Assembly (NCBI RefSeq): GCF_020171945.1
Contig: NZ_JAIVAP010000002.1
Location: 479,206-543,205 of the forward strand
DNA length: 64,000 nucleotides
Direction: 5' to 3'
Source of the DNA: Bacillus infantis
GTDB taxonomy: Bacteria; Bacillota; Bacilli; Bacillales; Cytobacillaceae
The position numbers were made by a program, and so were the translations under genes. Shown piece by piece: positions 17,568 through 25,798 of the stretch. The notes under the pieces were generated by a model, which saw only the letters and a program-made list of their open reading frames with translations, did no database searches and was not told the DNA's origin. Every line of letters begins with the position of its first letter. Positions within the stretch are counted from its first letter, which is position 1.

Positions 17568-18512
17568 TTATACAATTTCTTCTGTTTTATTAGTGTCCTC
17601 GGTTTCCTTTTCCTTTTTTAGCAGTTCATTAAACGAAAGAATGGCAACTTCTGTCTGTTTATCATCCGGTTCTTTGGTCGTCAATAGCTGAAGCCAGAGT
17701 CCGGGAAGGCCGAGCCATTTCAGGACAGGCACATGCCTGACCTTATTCGTCAGCTGCAGGACCTCAAATGAAATTCCGAGTACGACGGGAATCAGGGCAA
17801 GGCGGTTTAAAATCCTGACCCAAAGCGGATCGGTCGGCACAAACATATAAATGAAGACGCCGACAATGACGGTGAAGAGGATAAAGCTGCTGCCGCAGCG
17901 ATAATGGAGCCTGGACTGGGCCTGAACATTTTCAACCGTCAGCTCCTTGCCGTTCTCAAAAGCATTTATTACTTTATGCTCTGCACCATGATACTGAAAC
18001 ACCCGCCTGATGATCGGGGTCAATGAAACGAAATAAATATAGCCAAGGAGAAGAATGAGCTTGAAAAATCCTTCTACCAATACCTGCGCAACATCGCTTG
18101 GAAAAATCGGCTTTGTCAAAGCCGCCAGGAATACAGGAACAAGGGTAAAGATAAATTTTCCAAACAGGAAGGAAATGACCCCGATGGCTGCCACGCCGAG
18201 CCACATGGTGAGCTTGGATGGCTCCTGTTCTTTTAAGGTATGATCCTCGCTTGGATCAAGATCAAATCTCTCTGTTGAGAAATTCAAGTGCTTCGAACCG
18301 TTCGCACTGGCTTCAATGATAGCTGCTATCCCTCTCAGAAAGGGGATTTTCTTGATTGTCTGAAGGGAAGGGTTTGATTTTCTCGGCAGATGGAAGTATT
18401 CGATAGACTCATCCTTCCTTCTGACAGCTGTAACATAATGATGCTTGCCGCCGAACATGACGCCTTCAACAACTGCCTGGCCGCCATAAACGGGCTTTTG
18501 ATCTTTAGACAT
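17568..18512 (-). CDS. yqhQ: YqhQ, DUF1385 membrane protein
   Basis: 314 residues. The N-terminal family signature is PVYGGQAVVEGVMFGGKHHYVTAVRR (about 7-32), with a central YHGAEHKVINAFE and the Cys-containing HYRCGSSFILF. About four to five transmembrane helices occupy residues 100-260. Part of the widespread DUF1385 (YqhQ) family of unknown function. Upstream of yqhP on the minus strand, with 56 bases between, so the pair is probably co-transcribed. No clear Shine-Dalgarno lies before the ATG, so the start is moderately certain. Confidence 0.93.
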   Translation of the reverse strand: MSKDQKPVYGGQAVVEGVMFGGKHHYVTAVRRKDESIEYFHLPRKSNPSLQTIKKIPFLRGIAAIIEASANGSKHLNFSTERFDLDPSEDHTLKEQEPSKLTMWLGVAAIGVISFLFGKFIFTLVPVFLAALTKPIFPSDVAQVLVEGFFKLILLLGYIYFVSLTPIIRRVFQYHGAEHKVINAFENGKELTVENVQAQSRLHYRCGSSFILFTVIVGVFIYMFVPTDPLWVRILNRLALIPVVLGISFEVLQLTNKVRHVPVLKWLGLPGLWLQLLTTKEPDDKQTEVAILSFNELLKKEKETEDTNKTEEIV

Positions 18513-18755
18513 ATATGTAACACCAACCTATTGTGTACTGGGCCGAAACAGCATATTGGAAAAAGTGGATCGTGCCTGCAAGGCACTTTTTGCATAAGCT
18601 GAATGTACCTATATTTATTCTACTAAAAAACGGATAAAACCTCTAGAGCGGAGCAAAAGTAAGATTTTTTCTCATGGCAGATGAACCTTCAATTTCTGCT
18701 TTAGATGTGATTGAAAATATAACCATGGGCATACTAAGGCAATGGAGGTGGAAAA

Positions 18756-19271
18756 ATGAAGGAAGAACATGAAAAGCTTGAACAAAATCAGAGGGAAAAG
18801 CCGATGTCCTTCATGGCTATGGTCATCATCACTGGATTTGTCGGTGGAGTGCTTTGGAGCGGGCTGGCTTATCTGGCTTACGTCTTTAACCTGACTGAAA
18901 TCCATCCGAGGGTCATCCTGGAGCCATGGGCTATAGGGGGATGGAAGAAGACGTGGCTTGGTACGGTCATTTCGCTTGTATTCATCGGGATTGTCTCCAT
19001 CGGGGCAGCAATCATCTATTATGCCCTGCTTAGAAAGATCAAAAGCATCTTTGCGGGGGCAGCCTACGGAATTGCACTTTTCCTGCTGGTCTTTCTTGTG
19101 CTGAATCCCATTTTTCCAGGCATCAGCCCGCTGAGGGACCTGGATAAAAATACAATCATTGCCTCTGTCTGTTTTTATATTCTTTATGGAGTATTCGTCG
19201 GCTTCTCAATTTCTTATGAAGAAAATGAAATCAGGTTCAGGGAAGATAAGGAAAAAGAAGCAGCAACATAA
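18756..19271 (+). CDS. yqhR: YqhR, polytopic membrane protein
   Basis: 171 residues, ATG with GGAGGTGG 6 bases upstream. The cytosolic charged N-terminus (about 17 residues) is followed by four transmembrane helices: MVIITGFVGGVLWSGLAYLAY, VISLVFIGIVSIGAAIIYYAL, AAYGIALFLLVFLVL and SVCFYILYGVFVGFSI. A short acidic tail follows. Matches the YqhR family by position and topology; function unknown. A CATACTA hexamer-plus at 18730-18736, 20 bases before the start, resembles a sigma-F/G -10, but no good -35 is present. Confidence 0.9.
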   Translation: MKEEHEKLEQNQREKPMSFMAMVIITGFVGGVLWSGLAYLAYVFNLTEIHPRVILEPWAIGGWKKTWLGTVISLVFIGIVSIGAAIIYYALLRKIKSIFAGAAYGIALFLLVFLVLNPIFPGISPLRDLDKNTIIASVCFYILYGVFVGFSISYEENEIRFREDKEKEAAT

Positions 19272-19349
19272 TATGCTTTCGGTGTGCTGCCGTTTTCAAT
19301 TGTGATAGAATGTTCTTATGGACATTCTTTTTTTCACGGGAGCCTGATT

Positions 19350-19790
19350 ATGACAAAAATACTACTATTAAACGGGCCGAACCTGAATATGCTGGGCAAA
19401 AGGGAGCCCGGTATTTACGGAGAGACCACACTGAAGCAGCTGGAAGAGCGGATTGCAGAGCTGGCCCGCGAATACGGGGCAGAACTGGAAGCCTGCCAGT
19501 CCAATCATGAAGGGGTGCTTGTCGACAAGCTTTACGAAGCGAACGAAGCCGGAGTCGATGGCGTGATCTTTAATCCCGGGGCATTTACACATTACAGCTA
19601 CAGCCTCCGGGACTGCATAGCAGGCATAAGCGTGCCTGTCATCGAAGTACATATATCGAATATCCATGCCCGTGAGCCATTCCGCCATGTGTCTGTCACC
19701 GCAGCAGTTACGGCGGGTCAGATCGTTGGCCTGGGGCTCAAGGGGTATGAGCTGGCATTTGCCGCACTACTGGAAAAGGGGAGAAATTAG
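19350..19790 (+). CDS. aroQ: 3-dehydroquinate dehydratase, type II
   Basis: 146 residues, standard length. It dehydrates 3-dehydroquinate in the shikimate pathway (cytosol; dodecamer in the family). Start ATG 19350 ([20 protein letters not shown]), with GGGAG upstream. The active-site pattern is complete: [14 protein letters not shown] (Arg and Tyr), the substrate Asn and His in [16 protein letters not shown], the catalytic His in [14 protein letters not shown]. Directly coupled to papA. Confidence 0.97.
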   Translation: MTKILLLNGPNLNMLGKREPGIYGETTLKQLEERIAELAREYGAELEACQSNHEGVLVDKLYEANEAGVDGVIFNPGAFTHYSYSLRDCIAGISVPVIEVHISNIHAREPFRHVSVTAAVTAGQIVGLGLKGYELAFAALLEKGRN

Positions 19791-19791
19791 G

Positions 19792-20853
19792 ATGGAGAAA
19801 CTACAGAAGCTTCGCGCCGCATTTGGACAGCATTCAATTGATGGGATGCTGGTTACAAGCAATTATAACAGAAGATATTTAACCGGTTTCACCGGCTCTG
19901 CAGGACTGGTGCTGATCAGCGGGGAAAAAGCACAGTTCATCACCGATTTCCGCTATGTCGAACAGGCCGGGAAGCAGTGTGAAGGCTTTGAAATCGTTCA
20001 GCATTCAGGCAATATCGTTGAAGAGGCGGCCAGGCAGGCCAAAAATCTTGGGATCCAGAAGCTTGGCTTTGAGCAGGAACATGTATCATTTGCCTCCTTT
20101 AAAGCCTATGAAGCAGCAGTGGAAGCAGAGCTTGTTCCGGTAAGCGGAGCAATTGAAAAGTTACGCTTGATTAAGACGGATTCAGAGATTAAGATATTAA
20201 AGGAAGCTGCGAGCATTGCCGACAAGGCATATACTCATATTCTGGACTATATACGCCCCGGCAGGACAGAGCTGGAGGTTTCGAATGAACTGGAATTCTT
20301 TATGAAAAAAGCTGGTGCAGCCTCTTCTTCTTTTGACATCATTGTTGCTTCCGGATACAGATCTGCCCTTCCGCACGGAGTGGCTAGCGATAAGGTGATT
20401 GAAAAAGGGGATATGGTTACACTTGATTTTGGCGCCTATTATAATGGCTATGTATCCGACATTACCCGCACCCTTGCTGTGGGTGAGCCGGACAGCAAGC
20501 TGAAGGACATATACCATATTGTCCTTGAAGCACAGCTGAAGGGGCTCGAGGGCATCAAACCGGGCATTTCCGGTAAGCAAGCCGACGCCCTTACGCGCGA
20601 CCATATCAGCAGCAAAGGCTATGGCGAATATTTCGGCCACTCCACAGGACATGGAATCGGGCTTGAGGTCCACGAGGGGCCTGGGCTTGCATCCAGATCT
20701 GATGCCATCCTTGAAGAAGGGATGGTCGTTACAGTCGAACCAGGCATCTATATACCTGGACTAGGCGGGGTGCGCATTGAGGATGATACAATCATTACTA
20801 AGGACCATAACGAAAAGCTGACTCATTCAACTAAAGAACTAATCATTCTGTAA
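19792..20853 (+). CDS. papA: Xaa-Pro aminopeptidase (M24B)
   Basis: 353 residues. A cytosolic dinuclear-metal aminopeptidase that removes N-terminal residues next to proline. ATG 19792 has AAGGGGAG 8 bases upstream and starts one base after the aroQ stop. An N-terminal creatinase-like domain is followed by a pita-bread fold with metal ligands Asp in LDFGAYYNGY and DITRT, His in GHSTGHGIGLEVHEGPG, and Glu in TVEPGIY and VRIEDD. In many Bacillus strains this gene (yqhT) precedes efp. Here the peptidase is relevant because EF-P relieves polyproline stalls (link is inference). Confidence 0.95.
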   Translation: MEKLQKLRAAFGQHSIDGMLVTSNYNRRYLTGFTGSAGLVLISGEKAQFITDFRYVEQAGKQCEGFEIVQHSGNIVEEAARQAKNLGIQKLGFEQEHVSFASFKAYEAAVEAELVPVSGAIEKLRLIKTDSEIKILKEAASIADKAYTHILDYIRPGRTELEVSNELEFFMKKAGAASSSFDIIVASGYRSALPHGVASDKVIEKGDMVTLDFGAYYNGYVSDITRTLAVGEPDSKLKDIYHIVLEAQLKGLEGIKPGISGKQADALTRDHISSKGYGEYFGHSTGHGIGLEVHEGPGLASRSDAILEEGMVVTVEPGIYIPGLGGVRIEDDTIITKDHNEKLTHSTKELIIL

Positions 20854-20877
20854 TTGCATATTAGGAGGACATAACAC

Positions 20878-21435
20878 ATGATTTCTGTAAATGATTTTCG
20901 TACAGGATTGACCATCGAAGTAGACAACGGCATTTGGAGAGTAATGGATTTCCAGCATGTTAAGCCAGGGAAAGGCGCAGCATTTGTTCGTTCAAAGCTC
21001 CGCAATCTCCGTACCGGCGCTATCCAGGAAAAAACTTTCCGTGCCGGCGAGAAGGTAGGAAAGGCCCAGATCGACAACCGCAGGATGCAATATTTGTATG
21101 CAAGCGGAGATCAGCACGTATTCATGGACAACGAGTCCTACGAGCAAATCGAACTGCCTGAAAACTCAATCGAGTATGAGCTGAAGTTCCTTAAAGAAAA
21201 TATGGAAGTACAGATCATGATGTATCAGGGAGAAACGCTTGGTGTTGAACTTCCAAACACTGTTGAGCTTGAAGTGACAGAAACTGAGCCTGGAATCAAA
21301 GGTGATACTGCTTCTGGCGGAACCAAGCCTGCCACACTTGAGACAGGCCTGATTGTACAGGTTCCTTTCTTCATCAACCAGGGAGATGTTCTGATCATCA
21401 ACACAACTGAAAGCTCTTATGTATCCAGGGCATAA
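20878..21435 (+). CDS. efp: Translation elongation factor P
   Basis: 185 residues, canonical three-domain EF-P: KOW-like domain I, then two OB domains (last about 130-185, with [16 protein letters not shown]). It binds stalled ribosomes at polyproline stretches. The tip lysine is Lys32 in [10 protein letters not shown], the position modified with 5-aminopentanol in B. subtilis. RBS AGGAGG 9 bases upstream. Operon aroQ-papA-efp ends with the terminator at 21448. Confidence 0.98.
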   Translation: MISVNDFRTGLTIEVDNGIWRVMDFQHVKPGKGAAFVRSKLRNLRTGAIQEKTFRAGEKVGKAQIDNRRMQYLYASGDQHVFMDNESYEQIELPENSIEYELKFLKENMEVQIMMYQGETLGVELPNTVELEVTETEPGIKGDTASGGTKPATLETGLIVQVPFFINQGDVLIINTTESSYVSRA

Positions 21436-21447
21436 TCGGTGAAAAGG

Positions 21448-21484
21448 AATACCCGCAGGGCATCAGGCCGGCGGGTATTTTTTA
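21448..21484 (+). terminator. Terminator of efp
   Basis: AATACCCGC (21448-21456) with GCGGGTATT (21471-21479) and T6 following. Ends the aroQ-papA-efp operon. Confidence 0.9.
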
Positions 21485-21746
21485 TTGCATTCAGTTAAAG
21501 TTCCCTTCCGGTTGTCCCCGGGGATTGTTCGGTATTCCCCGGGTTATTATATTCCGGGTCAGAGGATGCCGGCTTCCTGTTGCTTTTTGTTCCGCCAAGA
21601 TACTGGTCCGGATCCCGCTGCTCTTTTAAAAATTTTTCATGATTTTCATTTACCATTCAGTAGCCATCCTTTCGGTCCTCTTTTTGCCGCACTCTCTTTA
21701 GTATGCGCTATTATCCTCCAGCTTATGAAAAAATGGCTTAAAGCTA
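21485..21746. other. Gap between efp terminator and small-RNA promoter; nothing recognised
   Basis: A 95-codon plus-strand frame (21485-21772) has no ribosome site, unusual composition and ends in the promoter of the next transcript, so it is not called. yqhV, present here in B. subtilis, is not seen. Confidence 0.45.
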
Positions 21747-21778
21747 TTGCCTTTTTGGTAATGTTATTGTAATATAAT
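21747..21778 (+). promoter_or_regulatory. Sigma-A promoter of the 6S-like RNA
   Basis: TTGCCT (21747-21752), 17 bases, TAATAT (21770-21775); a perfect TATAAT overlaps at 21773-21778. Either places the transcript start near 21783-21787, just before the basal stem of the RNA. Confidence 0.6.
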
Positions 21779-21784
21779 TAATAC

Positions 21785-21965
21785 AAGCTGCGTTGTTCGT
21801 TTGTATATGAAGTTTCAACCTTTATGTAGTAATAGGGAGCCCTATATCGGAATCAGGACGGCATGCCTCTGCATGAGGACACACGGAAGGAATTCCTGCG
21901 GACACCCACCTGTTGGAGCAGGTTTGAAACTCCATATAAATCGGCGGCAACTGCGGCCCTAATAA
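21785..21965 (+). ncRNA. Probable 6S RNA
   Basis: A long near-complete hairpin of about 180 nt. The 5' strand (21787-21821: GCTGCGTTGTTCG ... TATATGAAGTTTCAACCT) pairs with the 3' strand (21920-21957: AGGTTTGAAACTCCATATA ... CGGCGGCAACTGCGGC). The basal-stem motifs GTTCG (5') and CGGCGGCA (3') are those conserved in 6S RNAs, including the E. coli RNA. The centre opens into an asymmetric region with small hairpins (ATAGGG/CCCTAT; CCTC/GAGG; GGAATTCC). It has its own promoter and terminator. Family role: binds housekeeping RNA polymerase as a promoter mimic. Identification is by motif and shape only; a covariance search would settle it. Confidence 0.65.
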
Positions 21966-21974
21966 GGTTATCCC

Positions 21975-22006
21975 AAAGCAATGGCCAATCGGCTGTTGCT
22001 TTTTTT
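21975..22006 (+). terminator. Terminator of the 6S-like RNA
   Basis: AGCAATGGCC (about 21978-21987) pairs with GGCTGTTGCT (21991-22000), then T6. It abuts the 3' end of the convergent SIMPL-domain gene, whose stop codon is at 22005-22007. Confidence 0.85.
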
Positions 22007-22670
22007 AATAAACAAACTCCGCTGTAACATAGGCAGTAATTTCCGTAGTGCCAGGTTCTATTGAAGTACCAGCGGCCGCGCTTTTGACAAACTGGCCGGC
22101 TTCCCTTGGTATTGGCTGGCCGGGGGCAATGATTCCTTCAGTGACTGACACTGGTGTTTTAATCAGCTGTACGTTCAGAGTTTTTGCGATAGCAGCAGCC
22201 TTCTCATACGCATCGATGACTGCGAGAGACAATGCCTGCTTTTGCCACTTTCCATCGTCCGCTAAAAGCCTGACAGAAGAAATGATGTTCGCTCCATTTT
22301 CTGCAGCGGCATCCAATACCCTGCCGGCAGCTTCAACAGGCGATACAATCACCCTTAATAAATGCTCTGCTTTATATCCTCTGAAGATCTGCTTGCCATC
22401 CTGAAAATCATATTGCGGAAAAACAGAATAGTCCTTTGTCTGGATGTTTTCTTCCGGTATCCCGATCCTGATCAATCCATCCTTTATACCGGCGATTGTT
22501 TGGGCGGCTTCAGCTTGTGCCTCTGCCAGGGAACTGCTTTCGGCTGAAACGCCAAAGATAGTTTCCGCCTTATTCGGCTTTGCCTCGACAGTTCCCTTTC
22601 CTGTAACCCTGATAGTATTCCGGCCCTGTTTCTGTAAGGGCTGTCCTGATATACCGTGATTTTTATACAT
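22005..22670 (-). CDS. SIMPL (DUF541) domain protein
   Basis: 221 residues without signal peptide. A single SIMPL/DUF541 domain occupies about 15-220: IRVTGKGTVEAKPNKAETIFGV, ENIQTKDYSVFPQYDF, GYKAEHLLRVIV, NGANIISSVRL and the closing EITAYVTAEFVY are typical. Such proteins occur in periplasmic and cytosolic forms; roles in oxidative stress are reported for some relatives, but no function can be assigned here. GGAGAG precedes the ATG. The neighbour on the same strand 70 bases upstream is the UDG-like gene. Confidence 0.85.
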   Translation of the reverse strand: MYKNHGISGQPLQKQGRNTIRVTGKGTVEAKPNKAETIFGVSAESSSLAEAQAEAAQTIAGIKDGLIRIGIPEENIQTKDYSVFPQYDFQDGKQIFRGYKAEHLLRVIVSPVEAAGRVLDAAAENGANIISSVRLLADDGKWQKQALSLAVIDAYEKAAAIAKTLNVQLIKTPVSVTEGIIAPGQPIPREAGQFVKSAAAGTSIEPGTTEITAYVTAEFVY

Positions 22671-22739
22671 GTACTCTCCTCCCCAAAAGCTATTCTTTCT
22701 TTAAGTTATTGAAGTACGCCGGACGGCAGAACAAAATCA

Positions 22740-23462
22740 TCAATGGAAATACTGCCTGATTTTTCCTGACAGTTCTTCTTTTCTCTCATCCAGCTGCCTG
22801 AAACGATGTCCGTTTGCCCCTGATGGATGCGGAAATCCGGACAGGCATTTTTCAGGATTAATCAGCCCGATCTTAATCCATCCAGCCAATATGCTGTCCG
22901 CCGCTTTTCCCAGGGGGATGATCAAGGGGGAATCAAGCGGCATGATGTCAGTTTTGAGTGTTTCCTCAGCATAGCCGCTCAGAAAAGGGCTTTTGCTCAA
23001 TCCGGGGCTATGGCCAGTATAGTTCCTTCCTTTATAAAAAGCAGGATATTTCACAAGTGAGCATGTATGGAGGAGTGTGTCCGCTTCGTGGAAGAGCATC
23101 ATCGAATGGTCAAGTCCCATCCGCTCCGGCAGGCCGATGCTGTCCAGCATTTCCGCCAGGTTTTTCCTCATGGGTCCTGAAAAGCGCCCTTCTGCTTTCA
23201 CCCTCTTCAGCACCTCTGAGTCAGGAACCTTTCCAATCAAACGCCTTGCGAGCGTGATGCTTTTGTTCATTTGCGCCCATCCAGGCGTAATGCCAAGTAT
23301 CAACACTTTAGCTCTGCTATTCACATATTCATTATGGGGCGAGTAATAGATCTGGAGAGCACCATTTTCTTCAATCAGCAATCCTGGTTGCAGCAGCTCT
23401 TCTTTTGTATATGTATTTTTTAAAGGAAGCTTCTGAATTTCCTCTTTATACCTAGTAAACAG
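22740..23462 (-). CDS. Uracil-DNA-glycosylase-like family protein
   Basis: A TTG at 23381 is the first standard start, but the frame is open upstream. The preceding 27 codons read like protein (LFTRYKEEIQKLPLKN...) and AAAGGAGAGGG lies six bases before a CTG at 23460-23462; I therefore call 240 residues from CTG. The fold is suggested by a GITPGWAQ loop (compare the GxxPG motif I of UDG families 4/5) and the C-terminal HPSGANGHR (compare HPSP/N motif II). Catalytic competence is not evident. A cytosolic DNA-repair role is inference. Lies divergently from spoIIIAA. If the TTG is used, the protein is 213 residues. Confidence 0.7.
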   Translation of the reverse strand: MFTRYKEEIQKLPLKNTYTKEELLQPGLLIEENGALQIYYSPHNEYVNSRAKVLILGITPGWAQMNKSITLARRLIGKVPDSEVLKRVKAEGRFSGPMRKNLAEMLDSIGLPERMGLDHSMMLFHEADTLLHTCSLVKYPAFYKGRNYTGHSPGLSKSPFLSGYAEETLKTDIMPLDSPLIIPLGKAADSILAGWIKIGLINPEKCLSGFPHPSGANGHRFRQLDERKEELSGKIRQYFH

Positions 23463-23575
23463 CCTATCCCTCTCCTTTCCCTGCCATTATTCATGATACC
23501 CATATTTGCTGCTTGATAAAGAATCTCTTCTTTGTTTCCGCCGGATAATCCATTTATGGAAAAGGGACAAATATT

Positions 23576-23604
23576 GTCATATTGCTCCTGGAACAACATA
23601 CATT
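23576..23604 (+). promoter_or_regulatory. Sigma-E promoter of the spoIIIA operon
   Basis: GTCATATT (23576-23583), 13-base spacer, CATACATT (23597-23604). Both elements match the mother-cell sigma-E consensus. Located 48 bases before the spoIIIAA start. Confidence 0.9.
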
Positions 23605-23651
23605 TCTTAGTAGCGAAAATAAAAGACAGTAAAGCTATAAGGAGGATTTTT

Positions 23652-24581
23652 GTGGAAACAGTTGCAGCCTTTTTGCCAAAAAATTTATCAGACAAGCTGA
23701 AAAATGTCCCTCCTGAAATGATGGAGCATCTTGAGGAAATCAGGATCAGGATTGGCAGGCCGCTTGAAGTGACAGCCAAAGGAATCCCCTGCTTCCTGCC
23801 CTATACAGTTGGTGCAGAAGATGCCGTCCATTTAATGAATAAAATCAGCCATTTTTCAATCTACACATTGGAAGAAGAGCTAAAGAGGGGCTATATCACG
23901 ATAGAGGGCGGGCACCGGGTGGGGCTTGCCGGAAAAGTCATTCTGGATGGAGGGAAGGTCAAGGCCATCCGTGATATCTCTTCCTTTAATATCAGGGTGG
24001 CAAGAGAGAAAGTCGGGACAGCAGACAGGCTGATTCCCTATTTATATAGCAGCGGCTGGCTCCACACTATGATCGTCGGCCCGCCGCAGACGGGCAAGAC
24101 AACGCTTCTCAGGGATATTGCCCGGATCGTCTCCTCTGGTGCATCGAAACCAGCTATTCAGGCACAGAAGGCCGGCATAGTGGACGAGCGGTCTGAGATT
24201 GCCGGAAGTGTCAGCGGCATACCCCAGATGACCTTTGGCCCGAGGGTGGATGTCCTGGATGCCTGCCCAAAGGCGGAAGGGATGATGATGATGATTCGTT
24301 CCATGAGCCCGGATGTCCTGCTCGTTGATGAAATCGGGAGGCAAGAGGATGGGGATGCCATCATGGAGGCTGTCCATGCGGGAATCAAGCTGATGATGAC
24401 AACTCATGGACGTTCATGGGAGGAAATAAAGAACAGACCGACATTAAAGCAAATCCTTGAAAGCGGAATTTTTGAAAGATATGTGATTCTGGACCGGACA
24501 GGCGGCCCGGGGAATATTGCATCAATCCTGGACAAGTCAGGCAGGGAAATCCACAGGGAAGCGGCGGTGAACCTGGCATGA
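23652..24581 (+). CDS. spoIIIAA: SpoIIIAA, sporulation ATPase
   Basis: 309 residues from GTG 23652, with AGGAGG six bases upstream; family length about 307. A secretion-type ATPase of the SpoIIIA-SpoIIQ channel between mother cell and forespore. Motifs: Walker A GPPQTGKTTLLRD (about 143-155), Walker B VLLVDEIGRQEDG, and the arginine-rich DERSEIAG loop. Upstream in-frame ATGs precede the sigma-E promoter or lack an RBS. First gene of an eight-gene operon. Confidence 0.98.
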   Translation: METVAAFLPKNLSDKLKNVPPEMMEHLEEIRIRIGRPLEVTAKGIPCFLPYTVGAEDAVHLMNKISHFSIYTLEEELKRGYITIEGGHRVGLAGKVILDGGKVKAIRDISSFNIRVAREKVGTADRLIPYLYSSGWLHTMIVGPPQTGKTTLLRDIARIVSSGASKPAIQAQKAGIVDERSEIAGSVSGIPQMTFGPRVDVLDACPKAEGMMMMIRSMSPDVLLVDEIGRQEDGDAIMEAVHAGIKLMMTTHGRSWEEIKNRPTLKQILESGIFERYVILDRTGGPGNIASILDKSGREIHREAAVNLA

Positions 24582-25093
24582 TGAAGATCATCGGCGCCTG
24601 TTTCATTATCCTGGCCACTACATGGGCGGGGTTTGAAGCATCAAAGCATTTGAACGAAAGGCCGCGCCAGCTTCGGCAGCTTAAATCCGCGCTTCAATCG
24701 CTGGAGGCTGAAATCATGTACGGGCATACACCGCTCCATGAAGCGGCAAGAAGGCTGGCTGCCCAGCTTTCAAAGCCGCTGTCCTGGTTTTTTGAATCTT
24801 TCTCAAAGAAGCTTACAGATTCGGAAACAACAGTCAGGGCTGCCTGGGAAGAAAGCCTGAAAGAGGTATGGAAGCTGACGGCCTTCAAGCAGGGAGAATT
24901 TGAGATCATGAAGCAGTTCGGGGAGACACTCGGCCGCCATGACCGGTTTTCCCAGCAAAAACAAATCATGCTGGCACTCTCCCATTTGGAAAGGGAAGAA
25001 GCTGATGCCTATGAAAGACAGGCAAAATACGAACGGATGGTAAAAAGCCTTGGCTTCCTGTCAGGTCTCCTGTTGATCATTCTATTGATTTAA
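24578..25093 (+). CDS. spoIIIAB: SpoIIIAB
   Basis: 171 residues, overlapping spoIIIAA by 4 bases (ATGA). An N-terminal transmembrane helix (ACFIILATTWAGFEAS), a long amphipathic helical middle resembling a GspF cytosolic domain, and a C-terminal helix (LGFLSGLLLIILLI). Stage III protein; thought to be the platform element linking the AA ATPase to the channel. Confidence 0.96.
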   Translation: MMKIIGACFIILATTWAGFEASKHLNERPRQLRQLKSALQSLEAEIMYGHTPLHEAARRLAAQLSKPLSWFFESFSKKLTDSETTVRAAWEESLKEVWKLTAFKQGEFEIMKQFGETLGRHDRFSQQKQIMLALSHLEREEADAYERQAKYERMVKSLGFLSGLLLIILLI

Positions 25094-25149
25094 ATCAGGG
25101 CTCGCACACGATGCAAGGAATATTAAAGCAGCGTATAGGAGGAGAAATG

Positions 25150-25356
25150 ATGGGATTAGAGGTTGATATTATTTTTAAAATTGCCGGGGTCGGCATCGTA
25201 GTCGCCTTTTTGCACACCATTCTGGACCAGGTCGGAAAGAAAGAGTACGCACAGTGGGTCACCTTATTCGGTTTTATCTATATCTTGTTTATGGTCGCCT
25301 CGATTGTGGACGACCTCTTCCAGAAAATTAAGTCGGTCTTTTTATTTCAAGGATAA
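25150..25356 (+). CDS. spoIIIAC: SpoIIIAC
   Basis: 68 residues, exactly the family length. The ATG at 25150 is preferred over the adjacent ATG at 25147 and one at 25111 because AGGAGG (25137-25142) is seven bases away. Two hydrophobic helices: IFKIAGVGIVVAFLHTIL and VTLFGFIYILFMVASIV. Highly conserved small membrane subunit of the channel. Confidence 0.97.
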   Translation: MGLEVDIIFKIAGVGIVVAFLHTILDQVGKKEYAQWVTLFGFIYILFMVASIVDDLFQKIKSVFLFQG

Positions 25357-25370
25357 GGGAGGGCTCAGCG

Positions 25371-25760
25371 ATTGAGATCTTTCAGATAGCAGGCATCTCG
25401 CTGGTTGCAACATTCCTCGCCCTTGTAGTAAAAGAGCAGAAGCCTAACTTTGCCTTTCTGCTCGTTGTCTTTACCGGATGCAGCATTTTCCTGTTTCTCG
25501 TTGACCAGATTTATGCCATCATCCATATGCTTGAGAAAATTGCAGTTAATGCCAAGGTGAATCTTGTCTATGTAGAAACGATCCTTAAAATCATCGGAAT
25601 TGCTTATATAGCGGAATTTGCCGCCCAGATAACGAAGGATGCAGGACAGGGTGCAATCGCATCAAAGATTGAGCTCGGCGGCAAAATACTGATTCTGGCG
25701 ATGGCTATCCCAATCCTGACTGTCCTGATAGAAACAATCATCCAGCTGATTCCCAGTTGA
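25371..25760 (+). CDS. spoIIIAD: SpoIIIAD, with apparent ATT start codon
   Basis: 129 residues when read from ATT at 25371 (IEIFQIAGISLVATFLALVVKEQKP...). The frame holds the complete SpoIIIAD protein, but the first ATG in frame is at 25527, more than 50 residues in. No ATG, GTG or TTG in this frame lies between the spoIIIAC stop and that ATG in a usable place. AAGGGAGGG (25355-25363) sits seven bases before the ATT, and the resulting N-terminus matches family length. Three to four transmembrane helices; the C-terminus AYIAEFAAQITKDAGQGAIASKIELGGK is the family hallmark. Conventional callers may truncate it. Confidence 0.9.
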   Translation: MEIFQIAGISLVATFLALVVKEQKPNFAFLLVVFTGCSIFLFLVDQIYAIIHMLEKIAVNAKVNLVYVETILKIIGIAYIAEFAAQITKDAGQGAIASKIELGGKILILAMAIPILTVLIETIIQLIPS

Positions 25761-25798
25761 TGTCCCAGCAATCATGTTTCTTTAAATGAGGTGAAAAG

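Noticed and set aside
18572..18590. Terminator-like hairpin GTGCCT-GCA-AGGCAC plus T5 upstream of yqhQ
   Set aside because: It points along the plus strand where no gene precedes it; probably chance or part of the yqhQ promoter region.
21485..21772. 95-codon frame after efp
   Set aside because: No ribosome site, composition unlike a gene, and it overlaps the promoter of the 6S-like RNA.
25527..25760. Truncated or pseudogene spoIIIAD starting at ATG 25527
   Set aside because: The frame continues intact upstream to 25371 with the conserved N-terminus, so the gene is whole with an unusual start.
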